Shown here: piece by piece, positions 8,451-16,239 of the stretch
Layout: every line of letters begins with the position of its first letter
Position numbering within the stretch: position 1 is the stretch's first letter
NCBI GenBank assembly: GCA_902524805.1
Contig: CABZES010000001.1
Location: forward strand, 62,001 to 126,000
From: an uncultured SAR86 cluster bacterium
Lineage (GTDB): Bacteria > Pseudomonadota > Gammaproteobacteria > Magnimaribacterales > AG-339-G14
Length of the DNA stretch: 64,000 nucleotides
Direction: 5' to 3'
Program-made: the position numbers and the translations under genes
Notes under the pieces: generated by a model
The model's input: only the letters and a program-made list of their open reading frames with translations
Told to the model about the DNA's origin: nothing
Database searches by the model: none

Positions 8451-8542
8451 GGAGATATGTCTAAAAACATTCTCCTAAGAAAACTAAGGATTCTTCCTTA
8501 GAGCCCATTGATACTCTCTCTCCTCCTTTTTGATCAATGGGC
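8451..8542 (+). ncRNA. candidate small RNA at the spf (Spot 42 / ErsA) position, three hairpins
   Basis: Between polA and engB lie three consecutive perfect or near-perfect hairpins. Hairpin 1 is 8451-8460 with 8467-8475, one bulge. Hairpin 2 is CTAAGG/CCTTAG, 8484-8489 with 8496-8501. Hairpin 3 is GCCCATTGAT/ATCAATGGGC, 8503-8512 with 8533-8542. The 20-base loop of hairpin 3, read on plus, contains CTCTCTCTCCTCC, an anti-Shine-Dalgarno-like stretch. Enterobacterial Spot 42 and pseudomonad ErsA sit in this exact gene context and orientation. I see no plus-strand T-run terminator and no clear promoter. Part of the structure also serves as the engB terminator on minus, so the RNA is a hypothesis. 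Confidence 0.35.
8476..8501 (-). terminator. likely intrinsic terminator of engB
   Basis: Read on the minus strand, the stem CTAAGG-AAGAAT-CCTTAG is followed by TTTTCTTA. It comes 44 bases after the engB stop, with the longer 10-pair hairpin (8503-8542) in between. Confidence 0.6.
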
Positions 8543-8544
8543 GC

Positions 8545-9156
8545 TTAGGTGGATTCTACCCAAGATAAAATATACTTTGATAATTGATCAACTCCATCAT
8601 GAGTTCTAGCAGAAAATAGAAGCGGTTCGTTAAGCATTTCTAAATCACTCAATTCTTTTTTGCTTGCATACAAAACATTTAATCCTTTGCTACGGGATAA
8701 TTTATCGGCTTTGTTGAGTAACAATTGAACTGGAAGCTCATACTGACGGCACCAAGCCAAAAAATCCAAGTCAGTTTTTTGAAAAGGGTGCCTGATGTCC
8801 ATGATTAAAATGATGGCCCTCAGCGAATCTCTAGAATTCATATAACCAGTAATCTGTCTGCCCCAGTCTTTTTGCATTTTTTTTGATGCTTTGGCATAAC
8901 CGTAACCAGGCAAATCAACTAATTTATAATTTGTATCGTTATTAATGCTAAAAAAATTTATGGATTGAGTTCTACCTGGCGTATTCGATGTTTTGGCTAA
9001 TTTTTTTGAGTTCGCTAATGCATTAATGATGCTTGATTTCCCCGAGTTTGAGCGACCACAAATTGCCACTTCGTGGCCAAAATCTTCAGGATAAAGCTTG
9101 GCTTCAGGACAGGCTGATAAAAATTCTATATTCAAATAACTACTTTTTCTATTCAT
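8545..9156 (-). CDS. engB: ribosome biogenesis GTPase EngB (YihA/YsxC)
   Basis: EngB is an essential GTPase in assembly of the large ribosomal subunit. The 203 residues carry the G motifs in order: GRSNSGKS (34-41), the TPGRTQSINFF switch block (59-69), DLPGYG (81-86) and NKADK near 147, with SAR near the end as the G5 element. Length fits the family. Its place opposite polA is the gammaproteobacterial arrangement. The 3' end is followed by a hairpin with a purine-rich loop and then a terminator. Confidence 0.97.
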   Translation of the reverse strand: MNRKSSYLNIEFLSACPEAKLYPEDFGHEVAICGRSNSGKSSIINALANSKKLAKTSNTPGRTQSINFFSINNDTNYKLVDLPGYGYAKASKKMQKDWGRQITGYMNSRDSLRAIILIMDIRHPFQKTDLDFLAWCRQYELPVQLLLNKADKLSRSKGLNVLYASKKELSDLEMLNEPLLFSARTHDGVDQLSKYILSWVEST

Positions 9157-9189
9157 CTCTAAAAAAGGGTAAATTCAATTGCTATGGTA

Positions 9190-9195
9190 TATAAT
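9190..9195 (+). promoter_or_regulatory. -10 element of the cytochrome c4 operon
   Basis: A perfect TATAAT lies 33 bases before the ATG at 9228. No convincing -35 is placed 16-18 bases upstream. It would drive the five-gene run from cytochrome c4 to the cupredoxin. Confidence 0.45.
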
Positions 9196-9227
9196 TCACG
9201 CTCGCATAGCCCGCAATATAGAACAAA

Positions 9228-9875
9228 ATGATTAAAAAATTAATTTTTTCAGCTTTTATTTTACTTCTAGCACCACTTTTTTATGCCGCTTCAGATTCAG
9301 GTGCAAGTAAAGTTGCAAAAGCTCCCCTTAGAGGAGATCCAATTTCTGGAGAAGGAAAAGTTATGGTTTGTGCTGGTTGTCATGGAGTTGATGGAAACAG
9401 CGTGGTAGGGCAATGGCCCACTTTAGCTGGACAACGAGAAAGCTATTTATTTGACCAACTTGAACACATCAAAGATGGAGAAAGAGTCATTGCTTCAATG
9501 ATGGGATTACTTGATGCCTATGATTATGATGACTTGAGGGACATGGCAGCTTATTACGCTGCGCAAAAAGTGAAAGTCGGACAAGCGGACAAGTCTAATT
9601 TAGCTCTAGGAGAAAAAATCTATAGAGCAGGAAACCTGAATTCAGGAGTTCCGGCCTGTACAGGCTGTCACGGAGCCAAAGGAAAAGGAATTGAATCTGC
9701 CGGTTATCCGATGTTAAGCGGCCAAAAAGCTGAATATGTGGTTACTTCTCTTGTTGCCTATCAGAGTGGCCAAAGAGGTCATGACTCCAAAGGAAAATCA
9801 ATGCAAGGGATTGCGGCCAGACTTACGTTAGAAGAAATTCAAGCAGTTGCCAATTATGTCTCAGGTCTTTACTAA
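9228..9875 (+). CDS. periplasmic dihaem cytochrome c4
   Basis: A signal peptide (about 1-20, ending FYA-A) precedes two similar cytochrome c domains with haem sites Cys48-Ala-Gly-Cys-His52 and Cys144-Thr-Gly-Cys-His148. Each domain has candidate Met axial ligands (SMMGL near 90-94, and SMQGIA near the C-terminus). The 215-residue length is typical of cytochrome c4, an electron carrier from the bc1 complex to terminal oxidases, including cbb3 types. It heads an operon and overlaps dsbA by 20 bases. In many gammaproteobacteria cytochrome c4 also lies between engB and dsbA, so the context is expected. Confidence 0.95.
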   Translation: MIKKLIFSAFILLLAPLFYAASDSGASKVAKAPLRGDPISGEGKVMVCAGCHGVDGNSVVGQWPTLAGQRESYLFDQLEHIKDGERVIASMMGLLDAYDYDDLRDMAAYYAAQKVKVGQADKSNLALGEKIYRAGNLNSGVPACTGCHGAKGKGIESAGYPMLSGQKAEYVVTSLVAYQSGQRGHDSKGKSMQGIAARLTLEEIQAVANYVSGLY

Positions 9876-10488
9876 ATTTTTCGCTTTTTCCTTAATTTTT
9901 CTTCTTAGTGCTCAGTGCTCCGAAGCTGCAGAAAAATATAAACCTGGTAGACACTTCGAAGTGTTATCTGAGCCAGTTTTGACAAGAGACAATTCAAGAG
10001 TCGAGGTGGTAGAGTTTTTTTGGTTCGGATGCGGACATTGTTTCACTTTGGAAGCTCTTCTTAGTGATTGGAAAAAAGATTTACCTAGTTCGGTAGATTT
10101 TTATCGATACCCAGTCATTTGGAATAAAATGGTTGAAACTCATGCAAAATTATTTTTCATAGCTGAGGCTATGAACAAACCAGATATTGTTAATGGCGTT
10201 TTCAATGCAATTCACGTTCGACAAAAAATGCTAGCCTCAGATAAAGAAATTATTCCTTTTCTGAAGACTTATGGAGTTTCAGAGGACCAGTACAACCAAT
10301 TAAGCAATTCTTTTGGCTTAAAAAATAATATAAAAAAAGCCGATCTTTTTAGTGAAAAATACGGTATAAAAGGCGTCCCAACTTTTATTGTTAACGGTAA
10401 GTATGCTGTTTCTGGAAATCGCGAGATTGGAACAAAGGATTTACTCAATGTAGTTGATTTTTTAATAGCTAAAGAAAGAAAAAAATAA
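9856..10488 (+). CDS. dsbA: thiol:disulfide interchange protein DsbA, with CGHC active site
   Basis: DsbA introduces disulfides into secreted proteins and is reoxidised by DsbB (5160-5636). The ATG at 9856 gives 210 residues with a signal peptide (about 1-25, ending SEAA). A TTG at 9847 in the same frame would add three residues and is less likely. The thioredoxin active site is Cys59-Gly-His-Cys62 and the cis-proline block is GVPTFIVNG near 169-177. Most DsbA proteins have CPHC. CGHC is the motif of eukaryotic PDI, so its redox potential may differ. The gene sits inside the cytochrome c4 reading frame end and is followed with no gap by the CitE-type gene. Confidence 0.93.
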   Translation: MSQVFTKFFAFSLIFLLSAQCSEAAEKYKPGRHFEVLSEPVLTRDNSRVEVVEFFWFGCGHCFTLEALLSDWKKDLPSSVDFYRYPVIWNKMVETHAKLFFIAEAMNKPDIVNGVFNAIHVRQKMLASDKEIIPFLKTYGVSEDQYNQLSNSFGLKNNIKKADLFSEKYGIKGVPTFIVNGKYAVSGNREIGTKDLLNVVDFLIAKERKK

Positions 10489-11316
10489 ATGAGTAAATAC
10501 AAGTCGAACCTGTTTATTCCGGGGCACACGCTTGACAGATTGGAACGTGGGTTGAATAGTAATGCCGACGCATTGATTATAGATCTTGAAGATGGCTGTC
10601 CAGCTGCTCAGAAGGTTTTAGCTAGAGAAGAGCTGATAAATCTTTTAAAAGAAAATGCATTTACAAAACCAGTTTTCATAAGAGTTAACGATGCAATGGA
10701 AGCCATCGGAAGAGAAGATATTGACGCCATTTCACCTTATCAGGATCAGATCGAAGCAATTATTCTCCCAAAAACACAAAGTTTTGATTTCCTAGCAACT
10801 TTAGCACCAATGATAGATTTCTCAAATAAATTGGTTCCTCTAATTGAAACTCCGAGAGCAATAGACACAGTAACTCAAATAGCTGCTTTCAAAGATGTAG
10901 TAGGCTTATTTTTTGGTGCTGCAGATTCTTCTGCTAGCCTAGGATGTAAGCTTGCATGGGAACCTCTTTTGTATGCGAGACAGAAAGTTGTTTTAGCTGC
11001 TGCAATGTATAATTTATTTACCATTGATGCGCCGTTCTTTTATATGGACGACAAAGAAGGTTTAAAAAAAGAAGCAGAGGCAGTTAAAAATTTAGGCTTT
11101 ACAGGAAAAGCTGCCATTCACCCCGATCAAATAGATTTTATAAATGAATCATTTGCTCCTACATCTGAAGAAATTGCTGAAGGAAAAAAAGTGCTCGAGG
11201 AATATCAAAAATCTGGTGGCGGAGCAGTTAAGATTGATGGCCAAATGGTTGATGAGCCAATTGCTGAAGCAATGAGACTTAAAATTTCTCTTGGAGAAGA
11301 AGAAAACGAAGACTAA
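10489..11316 (+). CDS. CitE-like HpcH/HpaI aldolase-family acyl-CoA lyase
   Basis: This 275-residue TIM-barrel protein belongs to the citrate lyase beta / malyl-CoA lyase group. It shows DLEDGCP (32-38), FIRVND (63-68) and the Mg-binding acidic residues Glu120 (PLIETPRAI) and Asp146 (GAADSSASLG). The C-terminal block VDEPIAEAMR resembles the lid segment of (S)-citramalyl-CoA or malyl-CoA lyases. No citrate lyase alpha or gamma gene is near, so it is not a classical citrate lyase subunit. It starts immediately after the dsbA stop and is five bases before a class III CoA-transferase. The pair could activate and cleave a C4-C5 dicarboxylate, such as citramalate or malate. The exact substrate is inference. 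Confidence 0.85.
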   Translation: MSKYKSNLFIPGHTLDRLERGLNSNADALIIDLEDGCPAAQKVLAREELINLLKENAFTKPVFIRVNDAMEAIGREDIDAISPYQDQIEAIILPKTQSFDFLATLAPMIDFSNKLVPLIETPRAIDTVTQIAAFKDVVGLFFGAADSSASLGCKLAWEPLLYARQKVVLAAAMYNLFTIDAPFFYMDDKEGLKKEAEAVKNLGFTGKAAIHPDQIDFINESFAPTSEEIAEGKKVLEEYQKSGGGAVKIDGQMVDEPIAEAMRLKISLGEEENED

Positions 11317-11321
11317 ATTTT

Positions 11322-12515
11322 ATGTCGTTACCCCTTAAAGGAATAAAGATTCTTGATTTAACGCATATGTTGGCCGGACCCTATGGAACTATGGTTTTGG
11401 CTGATCTTGGTGCAGAGATAATAAAAATCGAGCCCCCTTTGAAAGGAGAAATAACAAGAAACCTTTTAAAAAATGATCCAGATTATTCTGTAGATGGAGT
11501 GGGTGCTTATCACTTAACACTTGGAAGAAATAAAAAAAGTTTAACTTTGGATCTAAAATCTGATCCAGGAAAGAATATTTTTTATCAATTGGTAAAAAAA
11601 GCCGATGTTGTCATTGATAACTTCAGCTCAGGTGTTACGAAACGACTCAAAATTGATCATGAAACTTTAAAGGCTTATAACGAGAAAATTATTTCTTGCT
11701 CGATTAGTGGTTTTGGCGAAGATGCTGAGTCAAATAGACCCGCATATGACAATGTCATCCAAGGTGTGAGTGGTTTGATGTCTTTAACCGGTTTGAATTC
11801 AGAAAATCCAGTAAAGTCAGGAGTTCCAATAAGTGATTTATCGACTGGGCTCTTTGCCGTTATTGGCATATTGACAGCTCTTAGAAAAAAAGAAGCAACT
11901 GGAATTGGTGAGAAAATTGATATATCTATGTTGGATTGCCAGGCTAGTTTATTAAATTATGTGGCTACTATGCATTTAATTTCTGGGAAAGATCCAGAGC
12001 CAATTGGAAACGAACATCCTGTGCATACCCCCTTTAATTCATACAAGACTGCAGATGGTTTTATAATTTTGAGCATTGTGCACGAGGATTTTTGGCCCAA
12101 CCTTGTCAAAGCTTTAGACTTAAAAGATTTAGACAAAGAGGAGTATAAGTCTGCTACTGGCAGGTCAAAAGACAGAGCCGAAATAGACTCACTACTGCAA
12201 AAGATATTTATTACTAATTCGTCCGATCATTGGTTGAAGATTTTAAATGATCATCGAGTACCTTGTGGGCCGGTAAATAAATTGTCCGAGGTTTTTAATG
12301 ATCCAGATTTGATCAAAAGAGATATGATTGCTGAAGTGATACAACCTTCAGGGAAAGAAGTCAAAATGCCTGGCAACCCTTTAAAGATAGGAGATGCCAA
12401 AACAGAATATAAAAGTTCTCCAGAATTAGGCGAACATTCTGCTGAAATTCTTAACAATTGGTTGGGAATGACTGACGAGCAGATAGCAGAGCTAAAAGAA
12501 GAAAATATTATTTAA
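11322..12515 (+). CDS. class III (CaiB/BaiF) acyl-CoA transferase
   Basis: The 397 residues match the formyl-CoA / succinyl-CoA transferase family. It has the N-terminal block GIKILDLTHMLAGPYGTMVLADLGAEIIK-like, split as LDLTHMLAGP (11-20) and ADLGAEIIKIEPP (27-39). It also has the segment VIQGVSGLMSLTG (145-157) and the likely catalytic Asp172 in PISDLSTG. It moves CoA between carboxylic acids through a covalent aspartyl intermediate. Coupled to the upstream CitE-type gene, it suggests a CoA-activation and cleavage module, as in citramalate or itaconate breakdown. No itaconate hydratase gene is present nearby, so the pathway is not settled. Confidence 0.9.
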   Translation: MSLPLKGIKILDLTHMLAGPYGTMVLADLGAEIIKIEPPLKGEITRNLLKNDPDYSVDGVGAYHLTLGRNKKSLTLDLKSDPGKNIFYQLVKKADVVIDNFSSGVTKRLKIDHETLKAYNEKIISCSISGFGEDAESNRPAYDNVIQGVSGLMSLTGLNSENPVKSGVPISDLSTGLFAVIGILTALRKKEATGIGEKIDISMLDCQASLLNYVATMHLISGKDPEPIGNEHPVHTPFNSYKTADGFIILSIVHEDFWPNLVKALDLKDLDKEEYKSATGRSKDRAEIDSLLQKIFITNSSDHWLKILNDHRVPCGPVNKLSEVFNDPDLIKRDMIAEVIQPSGKEVKMPGNPLKIGDAKTEYKSSPELGEHSAEILNNWLGMTDEQIAELKEENII

Positions 12516-12549
12516 TAATAACTTGGACTACCTCTATAATGCCCAACAA

Positions 12550-13167
12550 ATGTGCGTAAGTAAAAAAATATTAATTCTATTAACTTTTTTTGTAAGTTTT
12601 GCGATGTCTTCTGATATGCGTGAATCCGCAATTGAAGAAAGAACCAAACCTATGGGTTCAATATGTCTAAAAGGTGATGGCTGCGGAATATCAAGTGCTG
12701 GCCCTGGTTACAAAGTCAACCCTTTAGCTAAGATGACTGGCGCACCGGCTGAAATAAGTTCTAATAAAATTGCCTTATCGGAGGGTCCTGAGCACGAAGT
12801 TAAAATGCTTAATTCGGGAGTGGATGGAATTATGGTTTTCGAACCAGCAGTAATAAAAATTTCTAAAGGCGATACGGTCAATTTTGTAGCAACAGATATG
12901 TCTCATAATTCTGCTTCTCTTGATGGGATGATTCCGGCAGGAGCGGACTCTTGGAATGGAGCCTTGAGCCAAGACATTAGCATTACTTTTACTGAGGAAG
13001 GAGTTTATGTCTACCAATGTACGCCTCACGCTATGATGGCCATGGTGGGCGTCATTCAGGTTGGCGAAGCTATCAATTTGGATGCAGTGAAAGCTGAAGC
13101 TAGTCAGAAAAAATCTATTTTTGTGTCCAATACAGATCGTCTAGACGAGTATCTTTCACAGCTTTAA
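12550..13167 (+). CDS. pseudoazurin-like cupredoxin with a cysteine-containing N-terminal extension
   Basis: From the ATG at 12550 (a TTG at 12523 in frame would add nine residues before the signal peptide) the protein has 205 residues. A signal peptide covers about 1-20. Residues 30-55 read as an R-x-x-P-x-G-x-x-C-L-x-G-D-x-C segment (Cys39, Cys45). The cupredoxin domain covers about 78-172, with copper ligands His119, Cys157, His160 and Met165 in the pseudoazurin spacing C-T-P-H-x4-M. It would carry electrons in the periplasm, perhaps to or from cytochrome c4 at the head of the same operon. The N-terminal segment resembles the leader of cytochrome c5 proteins, but no CxxCH follows here. Confidence 0.88.
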   Translation: MCVSKKILILLTFFVSFAMSSDMRESAIEERTKPMGSICLKGDGCGISSAGPGYKVNPLAKMTGAPAEISSNKIALSEGPEHEVKMLNSGVDGIMVFEPAVIKISKGDTVNFVATDMSHNSASLDGMIPAGADSWNGALSQDISITFTEEGVYVYQCTPHAMMAMVGVIQVGEAINLDAVKAEASQKKSIFVSNTDRLDEYLSQL

Positions 13168-13862
13168 AAAGCAGCGATTGCTGATTCTAAGTCTTTCCAA
13201 CTTTTAACCTCTGGGACATGGCATTCCTGTCCGTCGGGCCAAGAGTTATCCAAAGCATTAAGCCATATTGCTTTGAACCCAACATTAAGCGCCCCTTGGA
13301 TGTCGTTAACAGGATGATCGCCCACATGACAAATTTCATTCGCTTTGAGTTTAGTGATCGTCATTGCTTCTTCAAACATTTTTGCGCCGGGCTTGCTGTC
13401 ATTGACTATTTCTGCATTCAAATAAAAATCAAACAGATGATCAATACCTAAAGTTTTGATACTTGCATTACCGTTTGTTAAAACTCCCAGCTGGTAAGTC
13501 TCTTTTAGTTTTTTTAAAACTTCTAGAACATGATCAAAATAAGTTACCTTATGGCGCTCATCTAAAAAAATTTTAAAAGCCACTTCAGAATCTTTCATAG
13601 CATCTGAACTTTCAACACCATTTTCCAGCAACAATGTCTCAATAACTTTTTTTCTTAATTCAGATAATCTATTTGCTAAGGAGGGTTCAGCTTTTATTAG
13701 CGTTTGCCACATTTCCCTTTCTTTTTTACTAAAAAGGATTCCATCCATTTGGGGATGTTTTTCGATCAACCAATCATTTGAAAGTTTGTGAGAATTCATG
13801 ATGACGTCATATAGAGGCCATAAGGTGTCATCTAGATCAAAAGTAACTGCTTTAATGGTCAT
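13164..13862 (-). CDS. yigB: HAD-superfamily hydrolase (YigB-like)
   Basis: HAD phosphatase with motif I FDLDDTLW (Asp9 and Asp11), motif II LTNGN, Lys in SKPGAKMFEEA and motif III HVGDHPVNDIQGA. YigB dephosphorylates FMN and similar compounds in E. coli, and the same role is likely here. The start at 13862 is one base after the xerC stop; upstream in-frame starts at 13877 and 13895 lie inside xerC and are less likely. It is the last gene of the lysA-dapF-DUF484-xerC-yigB unit, the order known in E. coli and Pseudomonas. Its stop overlaps that of the cupredoxin gene by four bases. Confidence 0.88.
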   Translation of the reverse strand: MTIKAVTFDLDDTLWPLYDVIMNSHKLSNDWLIEKHPQMDGILFSKKEREMWQTLIKAEPSLANRLSELRKKVIETLLLENGVESSDAMKDSEVAFKIFLDERHKVTYFDHVLEVLKKLKETYQLGVLTNGNASIKTLGIDHLFDFYLNAEIVNDSKPGAKMFEEAMTITKLKANEICHVGDHPVNDIQGALNVGFKAIWLNALDNSWPDGQECHVPEVKSWKDLESAIAAF

Positions 13863-13863
13863 A

Positions 13864-14745
13864 TTATTTTTTGGCATGAGGATGGCTTTTGTCATAAACC
13901 TTAGCCAAATGCTGAAAATTTAATTTTGTATAAATTTGGGTAGTTGATAAATTAGCATGACCAAGAAGTTCTTGTACAGCTCTTAAATCACCGCTTGATT
14001 CTAGAATATGAGAGGCAAAAGAATGTCTTAGCATATGGGGATGAATATATGGCAATCCCATCTTACTACTCATTTTTTTCAAACCATTTTGTACCGACCT
14101 TTGACTTAATCTCTTTCCTAAATTATTAATAAATATTGCTCTCTCTTTGTTCTCAACACGTGCATCACGATGTTTAAACCAAATTTTGATAGCTTCAATA
14201 GCTTTTGAACCGATTGGGACTTCTCTTTCTTTTTGCCCTTTTCCTAAGACTCTGCACATCTGACTTTCAATGGAAAGATCGTTCATATCCAACTGACATA
14301 ATTCAGAAAGCCTCAATCCAGAAGAATACAACAATTCAGCAATAGCTTTGTCTCTATAGTCACCCCAAGTTTTGGGTTCAAATTGCAACAATTTATTTAC
14401 CATATCTGTATCTAAAGCTTTTGGTAAAAGTGAATTCAATTTAGGCGCAGAGATACCAAGTATCGGGTTTTCTCTTGTTAAACCCTCGAGGCTTAAATAC
14501 TTATAGAAACTTCTTAGTGAAGATAAGATCCTAGCAATGCTCCTTGGACTTAGTCCTTGACGTCTATAGGCCCCTATGAAGTTTCTAATATCCGCTTGTT
14601 TTAAATCCGACCAAGAGGTAAATTTTTTTTCTGAAAGGAAGCTATCAAATTTAAGCAAGTCGTTTTCATAGCTTTTTATAGTATAGTCAGAGTAGTTTTT
14701 GGCATTCTTAAGATATTTTAAGAAGTTTCTAATATCTTTATGCAT
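13864..14745 (-). CDS. xerC: tyrosine recombinase XerC
   Basis: XerC with XerD resolves chromosome dimers at dif. With the ATG at 14745 it has 293 residues, with an N-terminal SAM-like DNA-binding domain (about 1-85) and a catalytic domain carrying Arg145, Lys169, His237, Arg240, His263 and nucleophile Tyr272 (motifs SSGLRLSEL, HPHMLRHSFASH, LLGHANLSTTQIYT). A GTG at 14754 in the same frame would add three residues. It overlaps the DUF484 gene by eight bases. Its place between DUF484 and yigB favours XerC rather than XerD or a phage integrase. Confidence 0.95.
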   Translation of the reverse strand: MHKDIRNFLKYLKNAKNYSDYTIKSYENDLLKFDSFLSEKKFTSWSDLKQADIRNFIGAYRRQGLSPRSIARILSSLRSFYKYLSLEGLTRENPILGISAPKLNSLLPKALDTDMVNKLLQFEPKTWGDYRDKAIAELLYSSGLRLSELCQLDMNDLSIESQMCRVLGKGQKEREVPIGSKAIEAIKIWFKHRDARVENKERAIFINNLGKRLSQRSVQNGLKKMSSKMGLPYIHPHMLRHSFASHILESSGDLRAVQELLGHANLSTTQIYTKLNFQHLAKVYDKSHPHAKK

Positions 14746-15424
14746 CAATCTCACCTAAAAGAGAATCAATCTGATGGCTCAAAACAGCTAATACGAATTC
14801 TAAAAATAAAGTTTCACTGTCTTTGGTAAATTTTCCTTTTTTTGAACTTCCTAGAGCCAAAGTACCTGCAATTTTATCAGAGGAAAACTTACAAATTGCA
14901 CCTTCCTCAATCATTGCTTTGCTTCCAAAAATCAATGTCGAAAGTTCAGACTTTAGTCCTCCTAAATAAATCATATTTTCTTTGAATACATTTGAAAAAA
15001 TGGGAGTAGCTATTTCTGGAGAGATTATTTTCTCAGCAGATAAGTCATAAAGCTCTTCCTGAGTGAAGAAAAATAATTTACATTTTTCTGTGCCGAATTC
15101 TTTTTTAAAAAATAACTCTACTTGATCGCTAAGATTGTCTAAGTTCTTTGCTTTAAGAATTACCAAAATTAATTTTTGAACTTTGATAAATAATTTTTGA
15201 TTAAATTCAGCGTTTGTCAGAAATTCACTTAACTTAGAATTTGTAAACAAACTTTTCTTTTTGATTATCTCAATTTGTTTCTCAATCAAAGACACTGCCT
15301 CACCGCTCTCGTGTTTTATGTCCAAATCTTCTAAGGAATCTGGGTTCTTTAAAAAAAAGTCTGGGTTTTCGCTTAAATATTTAACAACTTCACTTTCAGA
15401 TATTTTTTTACTAAAAATGCTCAT
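14738..15424 (-). CDS. DUF484 family protein
   Basis: A 228-residue protein with the DUF484 layout: an N-terminal helical part (SESEVVKYLSENPDFFLKNPDSLEDL) followed by a GAF-like domain ending in GTLALGSSKKGKFTKDSETLFLEFV. GAF-like domains often bind small ligands, but no ligand is known for this family. The gene always tends to sit between dapF and xerC in gammaproteobacteria and does so here, overlapping both neighbours (dapF by four bases). A role with XerC has been guessed from context only. Confidence 0.88.
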   Translation of the reverse strand: MSIFSKKISESEVVKYLSENPDFFLKNPDSLEDLDIKHESGEAVSLIEKQIEIIKKKSLFTNSKLSEFLTNAEFNQKLFIKVQKLILVILKAKNLDNLSDQVELFFKKEFGTEKCKLFFFTQEELYDLSAEKIISPEIATPIFSNVFKENMIYLGGLKSELSTLIFGSKAMIEEGAICKFSSDKIAGTLALGSSKKGKFTKDSETLFLEFVLAVLSHQIDSLLGEIDA

Positions 15425-16239
15425 ATATTTAATGTTACCTCTTTTGCTCTATAGTTCGCACTGCCAGTTAGAGACACTTTTCCAGAAGATAAATCTATTT
15501 CCGTTTCTAAAAATCCTTCGTTGAAATTTACTTTGATTTTTTGACTCAAATTTCTTGTTTTTCGCCCAATTATCGCAGCAGCACAAGCACCACTTCCACA
15601 AGCTTGGGTTTCACCAACGCCTCTTTCGACAACTCTCAGGTTTATTTCAGAATCGTTGATACTATTAGCAAAGCCTACATTGACACCGTCTTTAAAAATT
15701 CCACTTTTCTGTAATGCTACCCCAACTTCCGGAACATTTAGCTCTTTATCGTAATTGAAAATAACTGCATGAGGATTACCCACGGATACCGCATCAAAAA
15801 ATATTTCTTTGTCATTAAAATTAAAAGAATTAATGTCGCCATCTTTGATTCCAATATCTTCAGATTCAAAACTAATATTGAACATATCAACTTTAAATTG
15901 GTTTTTTTTTGTATTGGAAACAATGATAAGGTCGCTTCCAATCATAAAATTTATTTGATCAGAAAAAACTAATTTTTGATCAAATATATATTTAGATATG
16001 CAGCGAATACCGTTTACACAGTTTTCTGCCTCACTTCCGTCTTGATTGAAAATTTTAATTTGAAAATCAAATTTATTATTACTAGGAGGTAAGATGAGCA
16101 TAATTTGATCGATTGAAAAGTCATGATCAAAATTCAATACTTTGGAAATTTCTTTAGAACTTGGTTCAAAGAATTGAGTAACTCCATCGATAACAACGAA
16201 GTCATTTCCTAGAGACTCCATATATTGAACTACCAACAT
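15421..16239 (-). CDS. dapF: diaminopimelate epimerase
   Basis: DapF converts LL- to meso-diaminopimelate for lysine and peptidoglycan. The 272 residues contain both catalytic cysteines: Cys74 in ENCVNGIRC and Cys214 in ETQACGSGACAAA, plus SVGNPHAV in the middle. The usual N-terminal MHGLGNDFVVID is MESLGNDFVVID here. It starts directly after lysA, so the two are translated in tandem. Meso-DAP from this step feeds lysA next door and the peptide that Mpl (51346) recycles. Confidence 0.97.
   Translation of the reverse strand: MLVVQYMESLGNDFVVIDGVTQFFEPSSKEISKVLNFDHDFSIDQIMLILPPSNNKFDFQIKIFNQDGSEAENCVNGIRCISKYIFDQKLVFSDQINFMIGSDLIIVSNTKKNQFKVDMFNISFESEDIGIKDGDINSFNFNDKEIFFDAVSVGNPHAVIFNYDKELNVPEVGVALQKSGIFKDGVNVGFANSINDSEINLRVVERGVGETQACGSGACAAAIIGRKTRNLSQKIKVNFNEGFLETEIDLSSGKVSLTGSANYRAKEVTLNI

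Noticed and set aside
13864-14745. XerC as a phage integrase marking a mobile island
   Set aside because: Neighbours (dapF, DUF484, yigB) are the classical housekeeping context and there are no direct repeats or tRNA next to it.
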